NCBI GenBank assembly: GCA_946611595.1
Contig: CAMODY010000009.1
Span: 1-23,787, forward strand
Direction: 5' to 3'
Length of the DNA stretch: 23,787 bases
Source: an uncultured Clostridia bacterium
Lineage (GTDB): Bacteria; Bacillota; Clostridia; Lachnospirales; Lachnospiraceae
Under the pieces are notes generated by a model. The model was given only the letters and a program-made list of their open reading frames with translations. It did not search any database and was not told the origin of the DNA. Below are positions 7,480 through 15,355 of this stretch, piece by piece (the stretch's first letter is position 1; the number at the start of each line of letters is the position of its first letter). The position numbers were made by a program, and so were the translations under genes.

Positions 7480-7563
7480 AATGTCCCTCCTGAGAAAGAT
7501 TAGCGGCGACTTGCAGGTTGTGAGAAAACTGCAAAGTCTTCAATTATTATTTTCCTCGGCATC

Positions 7564-7592
7564 AAAATAACACTGCTTTGATAGTTTGTCAA
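7564..7592 (-). promoter_or_regulatory. Promoter of the LysR-family gene with an internal inverted repeat
   Basis: On the minus strand a perfect TTGACA (7592-7587) is followed after 17 bases by TATTTT (7569-7564), about 85 bases before the gene. An inverted repeat, ATCAAA (7561-7566) and TTTGAT (7577-7582), spans the -10 box and spacer. It is a candidate autoregulatory site, as is common for LysR regulators. Confidence 0.55.
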
Positions 7593-7741
7593 CAGAGAAA
7601 ATGAAGAATTGATAAAAATGAAAATTGTATAATTGGCCGGTTGAAGAAAACTCCTTTTGAGAATATGGAGGATTTTCGGGAAGAATACAAAATTTGGTAT
7701 GATCTTTTGCAGCGTGAACACTATATCTTGTGGTTTTTTCG

Positions 7742-7770
7742 TTGCTTTTCCGGGGGCTTTTTGGTACAAT
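7742..7770 (+). promoter_or_regulatory. Promoter of the folA-trpS-topoisomerase operon
   Basis: TTGCTT (7742-7747), 17 bases, then TACAAT (7765-7770) preceded by TGG, which is an extended -10 element. The RNA would start near 7777, about 45 bases before the DHFR start. Confidence 0.65.
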
Positions 7771-7822
7771 TCATTAGATTATGGGTTCCTATCCCCTTTA
7801 GACAGGAATTCAGGAAAGAAAA

Positions 7823-8338
7823 GTGGTGGATGAAATGATCAGTATGATAGTTGCTGCAGACAGAAACTGGGCGATCGGCAATGGCGGAAAACTGCTTACC
7901 AATATTCCGGATGACTTGCGTTTCTTTCGCCAGACGACCAGAGATCAAGTTGTGATCATGGGACGGAAAACCGTAGAAAGCCTGCCGGGAGGGCGGCCGC
8001 TTCCAAACCGCACGACGATCCTGATCACGCGCGACCCGGATTATACAATGAATGATGTAGTTGTCGTGCACAGTGTGGAAGAAGCATTAGAAGAAGCAAA
8101 GAAATATAAGTCTGATATTTTTGTTGCAGGCGGCGGTGAGATCTACGAGCAGATGTTAGATTATTGTGATGAAGCGCTTGTGACATTTATTGACTATTCT
8201 TACCAGGCGGATACCTATTTCCCAAATCTGGATAAGAGACCGGAGTGGGTGCTTGCTTCAGAGTCTGAAGAGCAGACGCACTTTGACATTGTTTATTACT
8301 ACAGAACGTATTTAAGACGAAAAGATTTTATTGGCTGA
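7823..8338 (+). CDS. folA: Dihydrofolate reductase
   Basis: The enzyme reduces dihydrofolate to tetrahydrofolate with NADPH, supplying one-carbon carriers for thymidylate, purine and methionine synthesis. The 171-residue frame has the DHFR pattern: MISMIVAADRNWAIGN near the start, the substrate-contact acid in IPDDLRFFRQTT (D31), the NADPH motif MGRKT (46-50) with ESLPGGRPLPNRTTILITR, and the GGGEIYEQ loop near residue 103. The clostridial-type LLTNIPDD replaces the LPW.LP seen in many other bacteria. The start is uncertain: AGGAAAG at 7812 is well placed for GTG 7823 or GTG 7826, whereas homologues suggest ATG 7835 or 7844. It heads an operon with trpS and the topoisomerase genes. It lacks the THF riboswitch that controls the nearby transporter. 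Confidence 0.92.
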   Translation: MVDEMISMIVAADRNWAIGNGGKLLTNIPDDLRFFRQTTRDQVVIMGRKTVESLPGGRPLPNRTTILITRDPDYTMNDVVVVHSVEEALEEAKKYKSDIFVAGGGEIYEQMLDYCDEALVTFIDYSYQADTYFPNLDKRPEWVLASESEEQTHFDIVYYYRTYLRRKDFIG

Positions 8339-8384
8339 TATATCCAGCACAGTACAGAGAAAAGAAAGACAGAGAGGAAACAAA

Positions 8385-9389
8385 ATGATCGGAGATAAAA
8401 AAGTTCTTTATAGTGCGGTTCAGGCAACCGGAAATCTGACGATAGGAAACTATCTCGGAGCTTTAAGAAACTGGGTGAATTTATGTGATGAATATGAATG
8501 CTTTTTTGCAGTCGCAAATGAACATTCGATTACAGTCCGCCAGGAGCCTGCGGCTTTAAGAAAACACGCCAGAGAACTTTTAACCTTATATATCGCAGCA
8601 GGACTTGATCCGGAGAAGAACTGTCTCTATTACCAGAGTCACGTTCCGGCTCATGCTGAACTTGCGTGGATCTTAAACTGCTACACCTATATGGGAGAAC
8701 TCAGCCGTATGACGCAGTTTAAAGATAAGTCTGCAAAACATGAAGATAATGTAAATGCCGGACTTTTCACTTATCCGGTATTGATGGCAGCAGATATTTT
8801 GCTCTTCCAGGCAGATTATGTTCCGGTAGGAGTTGACCAGAAACAGCACCTTGAGCTGACACGTGATATCGCAATGCGTTTTAACAGCATTTACGGTGAT
8901 GTCTTTACAATTCCTGAAGTTTACCTTGGAAAAACAGGAAGAAAGATCATGTCTCTTCAGGATCCGTCTAAAAAGATGAGCAAGTCTGATGAAAATCCGA
9001 ATGCTTATATTCTGATGATGGATGATAAAGATACGATCATCCGTAAGTTCAAGAGAGCGATCACGGATTCCGATACGCAGGTTCGTTATTCTGATGATAA
9101 GCCGGGCGTTTCCAATCTGATCGATATCTATGCGTCTTGTACAGGAAAGAGTACGGAAGAGATCGAGAAGGAATTTGAAGGTCAGGGCTACGGACAGTTT
9201 AAACTGGCAGTTGGAGAAGCTGTTGCGGATGTCCTGACTCCGATCCAGGAGCGCTATGCCGACCTGTCCAAAAATAAGGACTATATCGATGGTATTATTA
9301 AGAACAACGCTGAAAAAGCAAATTATTTTGCAAATAAAACACTTAGGAAAGTACAGAAAAAAGTAGGCTTTCCGGAGTTGATCAGATAA
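8385..9389 (+). CDS. trpS: Tryptophanyl-tRNA synthetase
   Basis: This class I synthetase charges tRNA-Trp. It has 334 residues, the normal bacterial TrpRS length. The HIGH-equivalent is TIGN (19-22) in VQATGNLTIGNYLGAL, and the KMSKS loop is at 197-201 followed by DENPNAYI. Typical TrpRS stretches include ANEHSITV, TQFKDKS and PVGVDQKQHLELTRDIA. ATG 8385 is preferred over an upstream in-frame GTG/TTG region because AGAGAGGAAA lies just before it and the protein then begins in the usual place. It follows DHFR by 46 bases and precedes the topoisomerase B gene by 9. I found no T-box leader, so charging-level control in cis is not evident. Confidence 0.96.
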   Translation: MIGDKKVLYSAVQATGNLTIGNYLGALRNWVNLCDEYECFFAVANEHSITVRQEPAALRKHARELLTLYIAAGLDPEKNCLYYQSHVPAHAELAWILNCYTYMGELSRMTQFKDKSAKHEDNVNAGLFTYPVLMAADILLFQADYVPVGVDQKQHLELTRDIAMRFNSIYGDVFTIPEVYLGKTGRKIMSLQDPSKKMSKSDENPNAYILMMDDKDTIIRKFKRAITDSDTQVRYSDDKPGVSNLIDIYASCTGKSTEEIEKEFEGQGYGQFKLAVGEAVADVLTPIQERYADLSKNKDYIDGIIKNNAEKANYFANKTLRKVQKKVGFPELIR

Positions 9390-9398
9390 GGAGCATGA

Positions 9399-11321
9399 AT
9401 GGCAAAAAACAACGCAAATACTTATAACGCTGATGCGATCACAATACTTGAAGGGCTTGAGGCGGTCCGCCGCCGGCCCGGAATGTATATCGGCAGCGTA
9501 TCAACTAAAGGTCTAAACCATCTGATCTACGAAATCGTAGACAATGCAGTGGATGAGCATCTTGCCGGCTACTGTACAGATATCTCTATCACCTTAAATG
9601 AAGACGGTTCTGTCACCATCGTGGATAACGGACGTGGTATCCCGGTGGGGATCAATAAAAAGACGGGACTTCCTGCAGTGGAAGTTGTCTTTACCATGCT
9701 TCACGCCGGCGGTAAATTTGGAGATGGAAACTATAAGATCTCAGGTGGTCTGCACGGTGTAGGTGCATCTGTAGTAAACGCGCTTAGCGTATGGCTTGAA
9801 GTCAGCATTAAAAGGGATGGCAAGGTTTATTCCCAGAGATTTGAAAGAGGCGTCAAGACCTGTGAACTTACGGAAACAGGTACCTGCAGAAAGAGTGATT
9901 CCGGAACAACTGTTTCCTTCCTTCCTGATGGTGAAATCTTTGAGAAGACCTATTTCAAGGCGGACGCGATCAAAAGCCGTCTGCATGAGACCGCATACTT
10001 AAACCCGGGTCTTACTCTTACCTTTATTAACAAGCGTTTTAATGAAGCAGAAGAAGTCGTCTATCATGAGCCGGAAGGTATCGTGGCTTATATCAACGAC
10101 TTAAATAAAGAAAAAGAGGCAGCAGCTCCGGTCGTCTATTTCAGCGGCAAAGAAGAAGGCATTGAGCTTGAGGCTGCTTTCCAGTTCACGAATGATTTCC
10201 AGGAAAATATCTTAGGTTTCTGTAACAATATCTACACGCAGGAGGGCGGTACCCATATCACGGGATTTAAAGCGCGCTTTACGCAGCTGATCAACTCCTA
10301 CGCAAGAGAGCTTGGAATCTTAAAAGAAAAAGATGACAACTTTACCGGCGCAGATGCCAGAAATGGTATGACTGCGATCATTGCGATCAAACACCCGGAT
10401 CCGCGTTTTGAAGGACAGACAAAGACAAAACTCGATAACCCGGATGCGCAGAAAGTTACAAGCGATATCACAGGTGAACAACTTGAACGTTATTACGATA
10501 AAAATATCGAGATATTGAAGGCGACGATCGCCTGCGCGGAAAAGAGCGCAAAGATCCGTAAAGCAGAAGAGAAGACAAAGACCAACATGCTTTCCAAGAC
10601 TAAATTTGTTATGGAGGGCAATGGAAAGCTTGCAAACTGCGAAAGCAGAAAGCCGGAAGAATGTGAAGTCTTTATCGTAGAGGGTGACTCTGCAGGTGGC
10701 AGCGCAAAGACTGCAAGAAACAGAAGAACACAGGCGATCCTTCCGATCCGCGGTAAGATCTTAAATGTAGAGAAAGCTTCTATTGATAAAGTTCTTGCGA
10801 ATGCAGAGATCAAGACCATGATCCAGGCATTTGGCTGCGGTTTCTCGGAAGGCTATGGCAACGACTTCGATATCAGCAAGCTCCGTTACAATAAGATCAT
10901 CATCATGACAGATGCCGATGTCGATGGTTCACACATTGCAACGCTGCTGTTAACCTTCTTCTACCGCTTTATGCCGGAACTGATTCAGGCAGGCCATGTG
11001 TATCTGGCAACGCCTCCGCTTTATAAAGCAATCCCGAAAAAGGGCGAAGAGGAGTATCTCTATGATGATGCGGCTCTTGAAAAATATAGAGCGACACATA
11101 AAGGAGATTTCACGCTGCAGCGTTATAAAGGTCTTGGAGAGATGGATGCAGACCAGCTTTGGGAGACAACCTTAGACCCTGAAAACCGCGTTCTTAAGAA
11201 AGTTGAAATTGACGATGCGCGTATGGCTTCTGAAGTTACGGAAATGCTCATGGGTTCTGATGTAGCTCCGCGCAAAAAGTTTATTCATGATAATGCTCAG
11301 GCAGCTGAACTAGATATATAA
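9399..11321 (+). CDS. parE: DNA gyrase/topoisomerase IV subunit B (type IIA topoisomerase ATPase)
   Basis: This is the ATPase and Toprim subunit of a type IIA topoisomerase, acting with the next gene to pass DNA duplexes through a double-strand break. Its 640 residues hold a GHKL ATPase (YEIVDNAVDE with E45 and N49, VDNGRGIP with D76, GGLHGVGASVVNALS from 116), a transducer domain, and a Toprim domain with EGDSAGG (E428) and the metal site DADVD (505-509). The tail ends IDDARMASEVTEMLMGSDVAPRKKFI, as in both GyrB and ParE. The segment after QTKTKL (DNPDAQKVTSDITGEQ) departs from the usual GyrB G-N/T-S-E-V/A-R. With no dnaA, dnaN or recF beside it, and a partner lacking a recognisable GyrA box, I lean to topoisomerase IV, or a second lineage-specific pair. 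The annotation gyrB is the alternative. The start has an AAGGAG site. Confidence 0.88.
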   Translation: MAKNNANTYNADAITILEGLEAVRRRPGMYIGSVSTKGLNHLIYEIVDNAVDEHLAGYCTDISITLNEDGSVTIVDNGRGIPVGINKKTGLPAVEVVFTMLHAGGKFGDGNYKISGGLHGVGASVVNALSVWLEVSIKRDGKVYSQRFERGVKTCELTETGTCRKSDSGTTVSFLPDGEIFEKTYFKADAIKSRLHETAYLNPGLTLTFINKRFNEAEEVVYHEPEGIVAYINDLNKEKEAAAPVVYFSGKEEGIELEAAFQFTNDFQENILGFCNNIYTQEGGTHITGFKARFTQLINSYARELGILKEKDDNFTGADARNGMTAIIAIKHPDPRFEGQTKTKLDNPDAQKVTSDITGEQLERYYDKNIEILKATIACAEKSAKIRKAEEKTKTNMLSKTKFVMEGNGKLANCESRKPEECEVFIVEGDSAGGSAKTARNRRTQAILPIRGKILNVEKASIDKVLANAEIKTMIQAFGCGFSEGYGNDFDISKLRYNKIIIMTDADVDGSHIATLLLTFFYRFMPELIQAGHVYLATPPLYKAIPKKGEEEYLYDDAALEKYRATHKGDFTLQRYKGLGEMDADQLWETTLDPENRVLKKVEIDDARMASEVTEMLMGSDVAPRKKFIHDNAQAAELDI

Positions 11322-11332
11322 GAGGAAATTAA

Positions 11333-13807
11333 ATGGCAGAGAAAATTATTAACAGCGAATATTCAGACGTAATGCAGAAGTCTTATATCGACTATGCAAT
11401 GAGCGTCATTTGCTCAAGAGCCGTGCCGGATGTGCGTGATGGATTAAAACCGGTACAGCGCCGCGTGCTTTACGCAATGAGTCAATTGGGTCTGCGCAGT
11501 GACAGACCGCATAGAAAATCCGCCCGTATCGTCGGTGATGCAATGGGTAAATATCACCCGCATGGCGACTCTTCCATCTACGAGACCTTAGTCGTAATGG
11601 AACAGGATTTCAAAAAAGGTATGCCTTTAGTTGATGGACATGGAAACTTTGGCTCTATTGAAGGTGATAGCGCTGCAGCAATGCGTTATACCGAAGCAAG
11701 ACTTCAGAAGTTTACCCAGGATGTCTATCTTGCAGATCTTGATAAAGATGTTGTGGATTTTGTACCAAACTTTGATGAGACGGAAAAAGAACCGGCCGTT
11801 CTTCCTGTCCGTGTTCCGAATGTTCTGATCAATGGAGCAGAAGGTATTGCCGTCGGTATGACAACAAACATTCCGACCCACAACTTAAATGAAGTGATCG
11901 ATGCGATGATCGCCTACATGAAGAAAAGTTCCATTACGACGGAAGAACTGATGGAATATATGCCGGGACCGGATTTTCCAACAGGCGGTATCGTGATCAA
12001 TAAATCAGAACTGAAAGATATCTATGAGAGCGGAAGCGGAAAGATCAAATTGCGTGGAAAAGTAGTCCTCGAAAAAGGAAAACGCAAATCCGACCGCGAT
12101 AAGCTTGTTATCACCGAAATCCCGTACACGATGATCGGTGCGAATATCGGAAAATTTATTTTAGATGTCTGCGATCTGGTAGAAAGCAAAAAGACAACGG
12201 ATATCGTTGATGTTTCCAATGAATCTTCCAAGGAAGGTACGCGTATCGTTCTTGAACTTAAGAAAGGGGCTGACCCGGTTAAGATCGAGAACATGCTTTA
12301 TAAGAAAACAAAGCTTGAAGATACTTTTGGCGTCAATATGCTGACCATTGTCGATGGTCGCCCTGAAGTACTTGGCTTAAAAGGTATTTTAGGTCACTGT
12401 ATTGATTTCCAGTATGAGATCAACACAAGAAAATATTCTACGCTTCTTGCAAAAGATAAAGAGCAGAAAGAGATTAAGGAAGGTCTCATCAAAGCCTGCG
12501 ATATCATCGACCTGATTATCGAAGTGATCAGAGGTTCCCGCAGCATCTCCCAGGCAAGAGCCTGCCTTACCCACGGTGAGACGAAAGATATTAACTTCAA
12601 GAGTGAGGCTTCCAAAAAAGCGGCAGCAAAGCTTTGCTTTACGGAAAAACAGGCACAGGCGATCTTAGACCTCCGTCTTGCCAAATTGATTGGTCTTGAA
12701 ATTGAACAGCTGAACGAAGAGTATCAGAAGCTGATCAAAGAAATTGCTGAGTTTGAGAAGATCCTGGCAGAAAAATCCGCGATGAAGAAAGTTATCATCA
12801 AAGATTTAGAAGCGATCAAAAAAGAATATGGCTATGAAAGAAAGACCATAATTCAGGACGCAGAGGCTGCTGTTTACGAAGAAGAGAAGATCAAGGAGCA
12901 GGAAGTAGTCTTCCTTATGGACCGCTTCGGCTATGCAAAGATCATCGAGCCGGCTGCATACGAGAGAAATGTGGAGACGTTGGACAGCGAAAACAAATAT
13001 GTCATGCGCTGCATGAATACCGATCGTATCTGCATCTTCACGCAGACCGGTATGGTGCATCAGCTTAAGGTCTTAAAGGTTCCGATGAAGAAGCCGAAAG
13101 ATAAGGGTATTCCGATCGATAACCTCTGCAACTACACAAGTGCAAAAGAAGACATCATCCAGATCTGCCCGCTTGGTCAGCTTAAGATGCATATGATGCT
13201 CTTTACAACCAAGAAGGGTATGATGAAGTTTGTCGATGCTTCTGAGTTTGATATAAGCCGTCTTTCTGCAGCCGCAACGAAGCTGTCTGATGGAGATGAG
13301 GTCATCAGCATTGATCTTTTTGATGCAACAAAGCAGAAAGTATATGATGGCGACGACAGCGAGGAGGAGATGGATGTAGCAATCACCGGCGGCTTTGACG
13401 ACGGTATCAGTGACTACATCGATCCGGAAGATGATCAGCTGACCTTCGAATTTATTGATATCAATGACGGAAGCACGAGCCTTGAGAATTTAGATGAGGC
13501 TGAGGCAGCTGAAAAAAAGGGCGAGGCGAAAGCTGAACCGAAAGAGAAGTTCGTAACGAGCAAAATGGTTGTTCTTCAGACCAAAGAAGGTGTCTTCCTG
13601 CGCTTCAAACTGAGTGAAGTGCCGGAAAAACACAAAGGCGCAGTTGGTGTACGAGGAATCAAACTTGGCAAGGACGATGAAATCGATAAAGTCTATATCG
13701 TAGGCTTTGGAGATAAGACCTCTGTGAAGTATCACAACAAGGATGTGGAGCTGATGAAACTGAAGCTTGCGAAACGTGATACAAAGGGTACGAAACTTCG
13801 TCTGTAA
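11333..13807 (+). CDS. parC: DNA gyrase/topoisomerase IV subunit A (no GyrA box, acidic insertion)
   Basis: This is the DNA-cleaving subunit that partners the B protein 11 bases upstream. At 824 residues it has the full type IIA A-subunit core: DVRDGLKPVQRR, SARIVGDAMGKYHPHGDSSIYETL, DGHGNFGS, and the active-site tyrosine Y119 in AAAMRYTEAR. The C-terminal beta-pinwheel is present, with repeats beginning VVFLMDRFGYAKII. The position where gyrases carry QRRGGKG instead reads EPAAYERNVETLDSENK, so the GyrA box needed for DNA wrapping and negative supercoiling appears absent. This favours a topoisomerase IV-like decatenase. Between blades, about residues 665-745 form a long acidic, low-complexity insertion (DGDDSEEEMD, DPEDDQ, AEAAEKKGEAKAEPKEK). 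An RBS-like AGAGGAAA precedes the ATG. Confidence 0.88.
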   Translation: MAEKIINSEYSDVMQKSYIDYAMSVICSRAVPDVRDGLKPVQRRVLYAMSQLGLRSDRPHRKSARIVGDAMGKYHPHGDSSIYETLVVMEQDFKKGMPLVDGHGNFGSIEGDSAAAMRYTEARLQKFTQDVYLADLDKDVVDFVPNFDETEKEPAVLPVRVPNVLINGAEGIAVGMTTNIPTHNLNEVIDAMIAYMKKSSITTEELMEYMPGPDFPTGGIVINKSELKDIYESGSGKIKLRGKVVLEKGKRKSDRDKLVITEIPYTMIGANIGKFILDVCDLVESKKTTDIVDVSNESSKEGTRIVLELKKGADPVKIENMLYKKTKLEDTFGVNMLTIVDGRPEVLGLKGILGHCIDFQYEINTRKYSTLLAKDKEQKEIKEGLIKACDIIDLIIEVIRGSRSISQARACLTHGETKDINFKSEASKKAAAKLCFTEKQAQAILDLRLAKLIGLEIEQLNEEYQKLIKEIAEFEKILAEKSAMKKVIIKDLEAIKKEYGYERKTIIQDAEAAVYEEEKIKEQEVVFLMDRFGYAKIIEPAAYERNVETLDSENKYVMRCMNTDRICIFTQTGMVHQLKVLKVPMKKPKDKGIPIDNLCNYTSAKEDIIQICPLGQLKMHMMLFTTKKGMMKFVDASEFDISRLSAAATKLSDGDEVISIDLFDATKQKVYDGDDSEEEMDVAITGGFDDGISDYIDPEDDQLTFEFIDINDGSTSLENLDEAEAAEKKGEAKAEPKEKFVTSKMVVLQTKEGVFLRFKLSEVPEKHKGAVGVRGIKLGKDDEIDKVYIVGFGDKTSVKYHNKDVELMKLKLAKRDTKGTKLRL

Positions 13808-13837
13808 AAGTGTTATAAATATTGATAATTTTCAAAC

Positions 13838-13871
13838 AAGGCTTGCGAATTAAGCCTTCGGGGATTATGAT
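13838..13871 (+). promoter_or_regulatory. asd promoter overlapping a 7-base inverted repeat
   Basis: TTGCGA (13843-13848), 17 bases, then TATGAT (13866-13871), about 60 bases before asd. A perfect inverted repeat, AAGGCTT (13838-13844) and AAGCCTT (13852-13858), brackets the -35 box. It could be a repressor site, or a leftover terminator of the topoisomerase operon, although no T-run follows it. Confidence 0.5.
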
Positions 13872-13932
13872 GTAGTCTATTATTGCTGAATGGGAACGAC
13901 TTGAAGGAAAACCACAGAAGAGAGGAAGAAAA

Positions 13933-15024
13933 ATGGACAAGAGATTAAGAGTTGGCGTTTTAGGCGCAACAGGAATGGTCGGACAGCGTTTTGTAACGCT
14001 TTTGGAAGGTCATCCGTGGTTTGAAGTTGTACTGCTTGCTGCTTCTGAAAGAAGCGCAGGAAAAACCTATGAAGAAGCTGTTGGAAAGAGATGGAAGATG
14101 GCTGCTCCGATGCCGGAACGTCTGAAAAACGTAGTAGTTAAAAATATCAATGATATTGAAGAAAATGCCAAAGAAGTAGATTTTTGCTTCAGTGCAGTTG
14201 ACATGACAAAAGAAGAGATCCGTGCATTTGAAGATGCTTATGCAAAGACAGAGACCCCGGTTGTATCCAATAACTCTGCACATCGCTGGACCCCGGATGT
14301 ACCGATGGTAATTCCGGAGATCAACCCGCAGCATTTAGATGTTATTCAGTATCAGAAGAAACGTCTTGGAACGACACGCGGTTTCGTAGCTGTAAAGCCG
14401 AACTGCTCAATCCAGAGTTATACACCAGCTCTAGAAGCTTTAAAGGAATTCGGACCGAAAGAAGTTGCTGTCTGCACATATCAGGCAATCTCCGGTGCCG
14501 GAAAAACCTTTGCTGATTGGCCGGAAATGGTTGAAAACGTAATTCCTTACATTGGTGGTGAGGAAGAGAAGAGTGAGCTTGAGCCGCTTCGCGTCTGGGG
14601 AACAGTTGATCCGGAAAAAGGAGAAATCGTTCCTGCAAAGGCTCCGCTGATCACTGCACAGTGCCTGCGTGTAGCTGTTCAGGACGGACATACAGCAGCA
14701 GTCTTTGTTAATTTCGAAAAGAAACCTACAAAGGAAGAGATTTTAGAGAGATGGAAAGCATTTAAGGGCGCTCCGCAGGAACTTGAGCTTCCAAGCGCAC
14801 CGAAGCAGTTCATCCAGTACTTCGAAGAAGACAACCGTCCGCAGCCGAAGCTTGACAGAGATTATGAAAACGGTATGGGCGTAAGCCTTGGACGTCTTCG
14901 TGAAGATACCTTATTCGATTATAAGTTTGTGGGTCTTTCCCATAATACAGTCCGCGGTGCAGCTGGTGGAGCGATCCTTCTTGCTGAACTGCTTACAGCT
15001 AAAGGCTATATTACTGAGAAATAA
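13933..15024 (+). CDS. asd: Aspartate-semialdehyde dehydrogenase (archaeal/fungal-type)
   Basis: The enzyme reduces aspartyl phosphate to aspartate semialdehyde with NADPH, the branch point to lysine/diaminopimelate, threonine and methionine. The 363-residue protein opens with the nucleotide motif VGVLGATGMVGQRF (7-20). The catalytic cysteine is C158 in VKPNCSIQSYTPAL, and the base histidine is likely H253 in QDGHTAAVFVNF. The context SNNSAHRW, PEINPQHL and the long C-terminal GLSHNTVRGAAGGAILLAELL mark the variant usually described from archaea and fungi rather than the E. coli-type enzyme. This variant is known in several Clostridia, so it is not by itself a sign of recent transfer. GAGAGGAAG precedes the ATG. 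It appears to be a single-gene unit with its own promoter and a long AT-rich spacer after it. Confidence 0.95.
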   Translation: MDKRLRVGVLGATGMVGQRFVTLLEGHPWFEVVLLAASERSAGKTYEEAVGKRWKMAAPMPERLKNVVVKNINDIEENAKEVDFCFSAVDMTKEEIRAFEDAYAKTETPVVSNNSAHRWTPDVPMVIPEINPQHLDVIQYQKKRLGTTRGFVAVKPNCSIQSYTPALEALKEFGPKEVAVCTYQAISGAGKTFADWPEMVENVIPYIGGEEEKSELEPLRVWGTVDPEKGEIVPAKAPLITAQCLRVAVQDGHTAAVFVNFEKKPTKEEILERWKAFKGAPQELELPSAPKQFIQYFEEDNRPQPKLDRDYENGMGVSLGRLREDTLFDYKFVGLSHNTVRGAAGGAILLAELLTAKGYITEK

Positions 15025-15355
15025 GATATCAATTGTTAAGGCAAGACATTGAGACGATACTTATGACCGTTTTCTATACTGCCGATTGACCAAATGCATT
15101 AAATACCTAGAAAGGCTAGTTTTTTTCTGACACTGATAGTCTTCAAGTGCATATAATTGTCAGAAAAGCTAGCTTTTCACTGTTTCGAAGTAGATTATCC
15201 CGTTACACAATATTGGTTTTCTATTTTATATATAGTATTAAGGCATAATAGATATAGAAACTATAAAGAAAGAAATATAAAAATAAGATTTTTCTAATCG
15301 AAGCATAAAAACACTCTTTATAATCAAAGTACAAATAAAACATCAGAGGTGACAC
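15025..15355. other. 331-base AT-rich intergenic region upstream of gltX
   Basis: No gene is visible here. The region holds the inverted repeat listed separately (15111-15177), a TATAAT (15319-15324) about 32 bases before gltX with only a weak -35 partner, and a weaker candidate TTGGTT (15213-15218) with TATTAA (15236-15241). I looked for a T-box leader before this synthetase gene and did not find the conserved GGTGG antiterminator motif or a specifier stem. The AGAGGTGA before the gltX ATG is a good ribosome site. Confidence 0.5.
15111..15177. repeat. Imperfect 22-base inverted repeat containing a perfect 14-base palindrome
   Basis: The left arm (15111-15132) runs from AAAGGCTAG through a T7-8 run to CTGACA. 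The right arm (15158-15177) runs from TGTCAG to a perfect palindrome, AAAAGCTAGCTTTT (15164-15177). The arms match except for one G/A difference and a two-base length difference in the T-run. The loop is 25 bases. As RNA it could form one long hairpin ending in T4, so it may terminate asd; as DNA the palindrome could be a protein site. Confidence 0.6.

Larger units (their letters stand above)
7480..7822. other. 343-base divergent intergenic region between lysR-family gene and DHFR
   Basis: Besides the two promoters listed separately, this gap holds a second TATAAT (7628-7633) without a well-spaced -35 box, a possible extended -10 element TGGTATGAT (7695-7703), and a bulged hairpin joining GAAAACTCC (7646-7654) to GGAGGATTTTC (7667-7677). 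An open frame starting with TTG at 7641 has no ribosome site or recognisable protein features and crosses the DHFR promoter, so I do not call it a gene. Confidence 0.4.

Noticed and set aside
7641..7838. 65-codon open frame before DHFR, starting with TTG
   Set aside because: No ribosome site, no recognisable domain, and it runs through the extended -10 promoter of the DHFR operon and overlaps the DHFR start.
15025..15355. T-box leader before glutamyl-tRNA synthetase
   Set aside because: No conserved antiterminator GGTGG motif, no specifier stem I in the right place, and no terminator directly before the gene.
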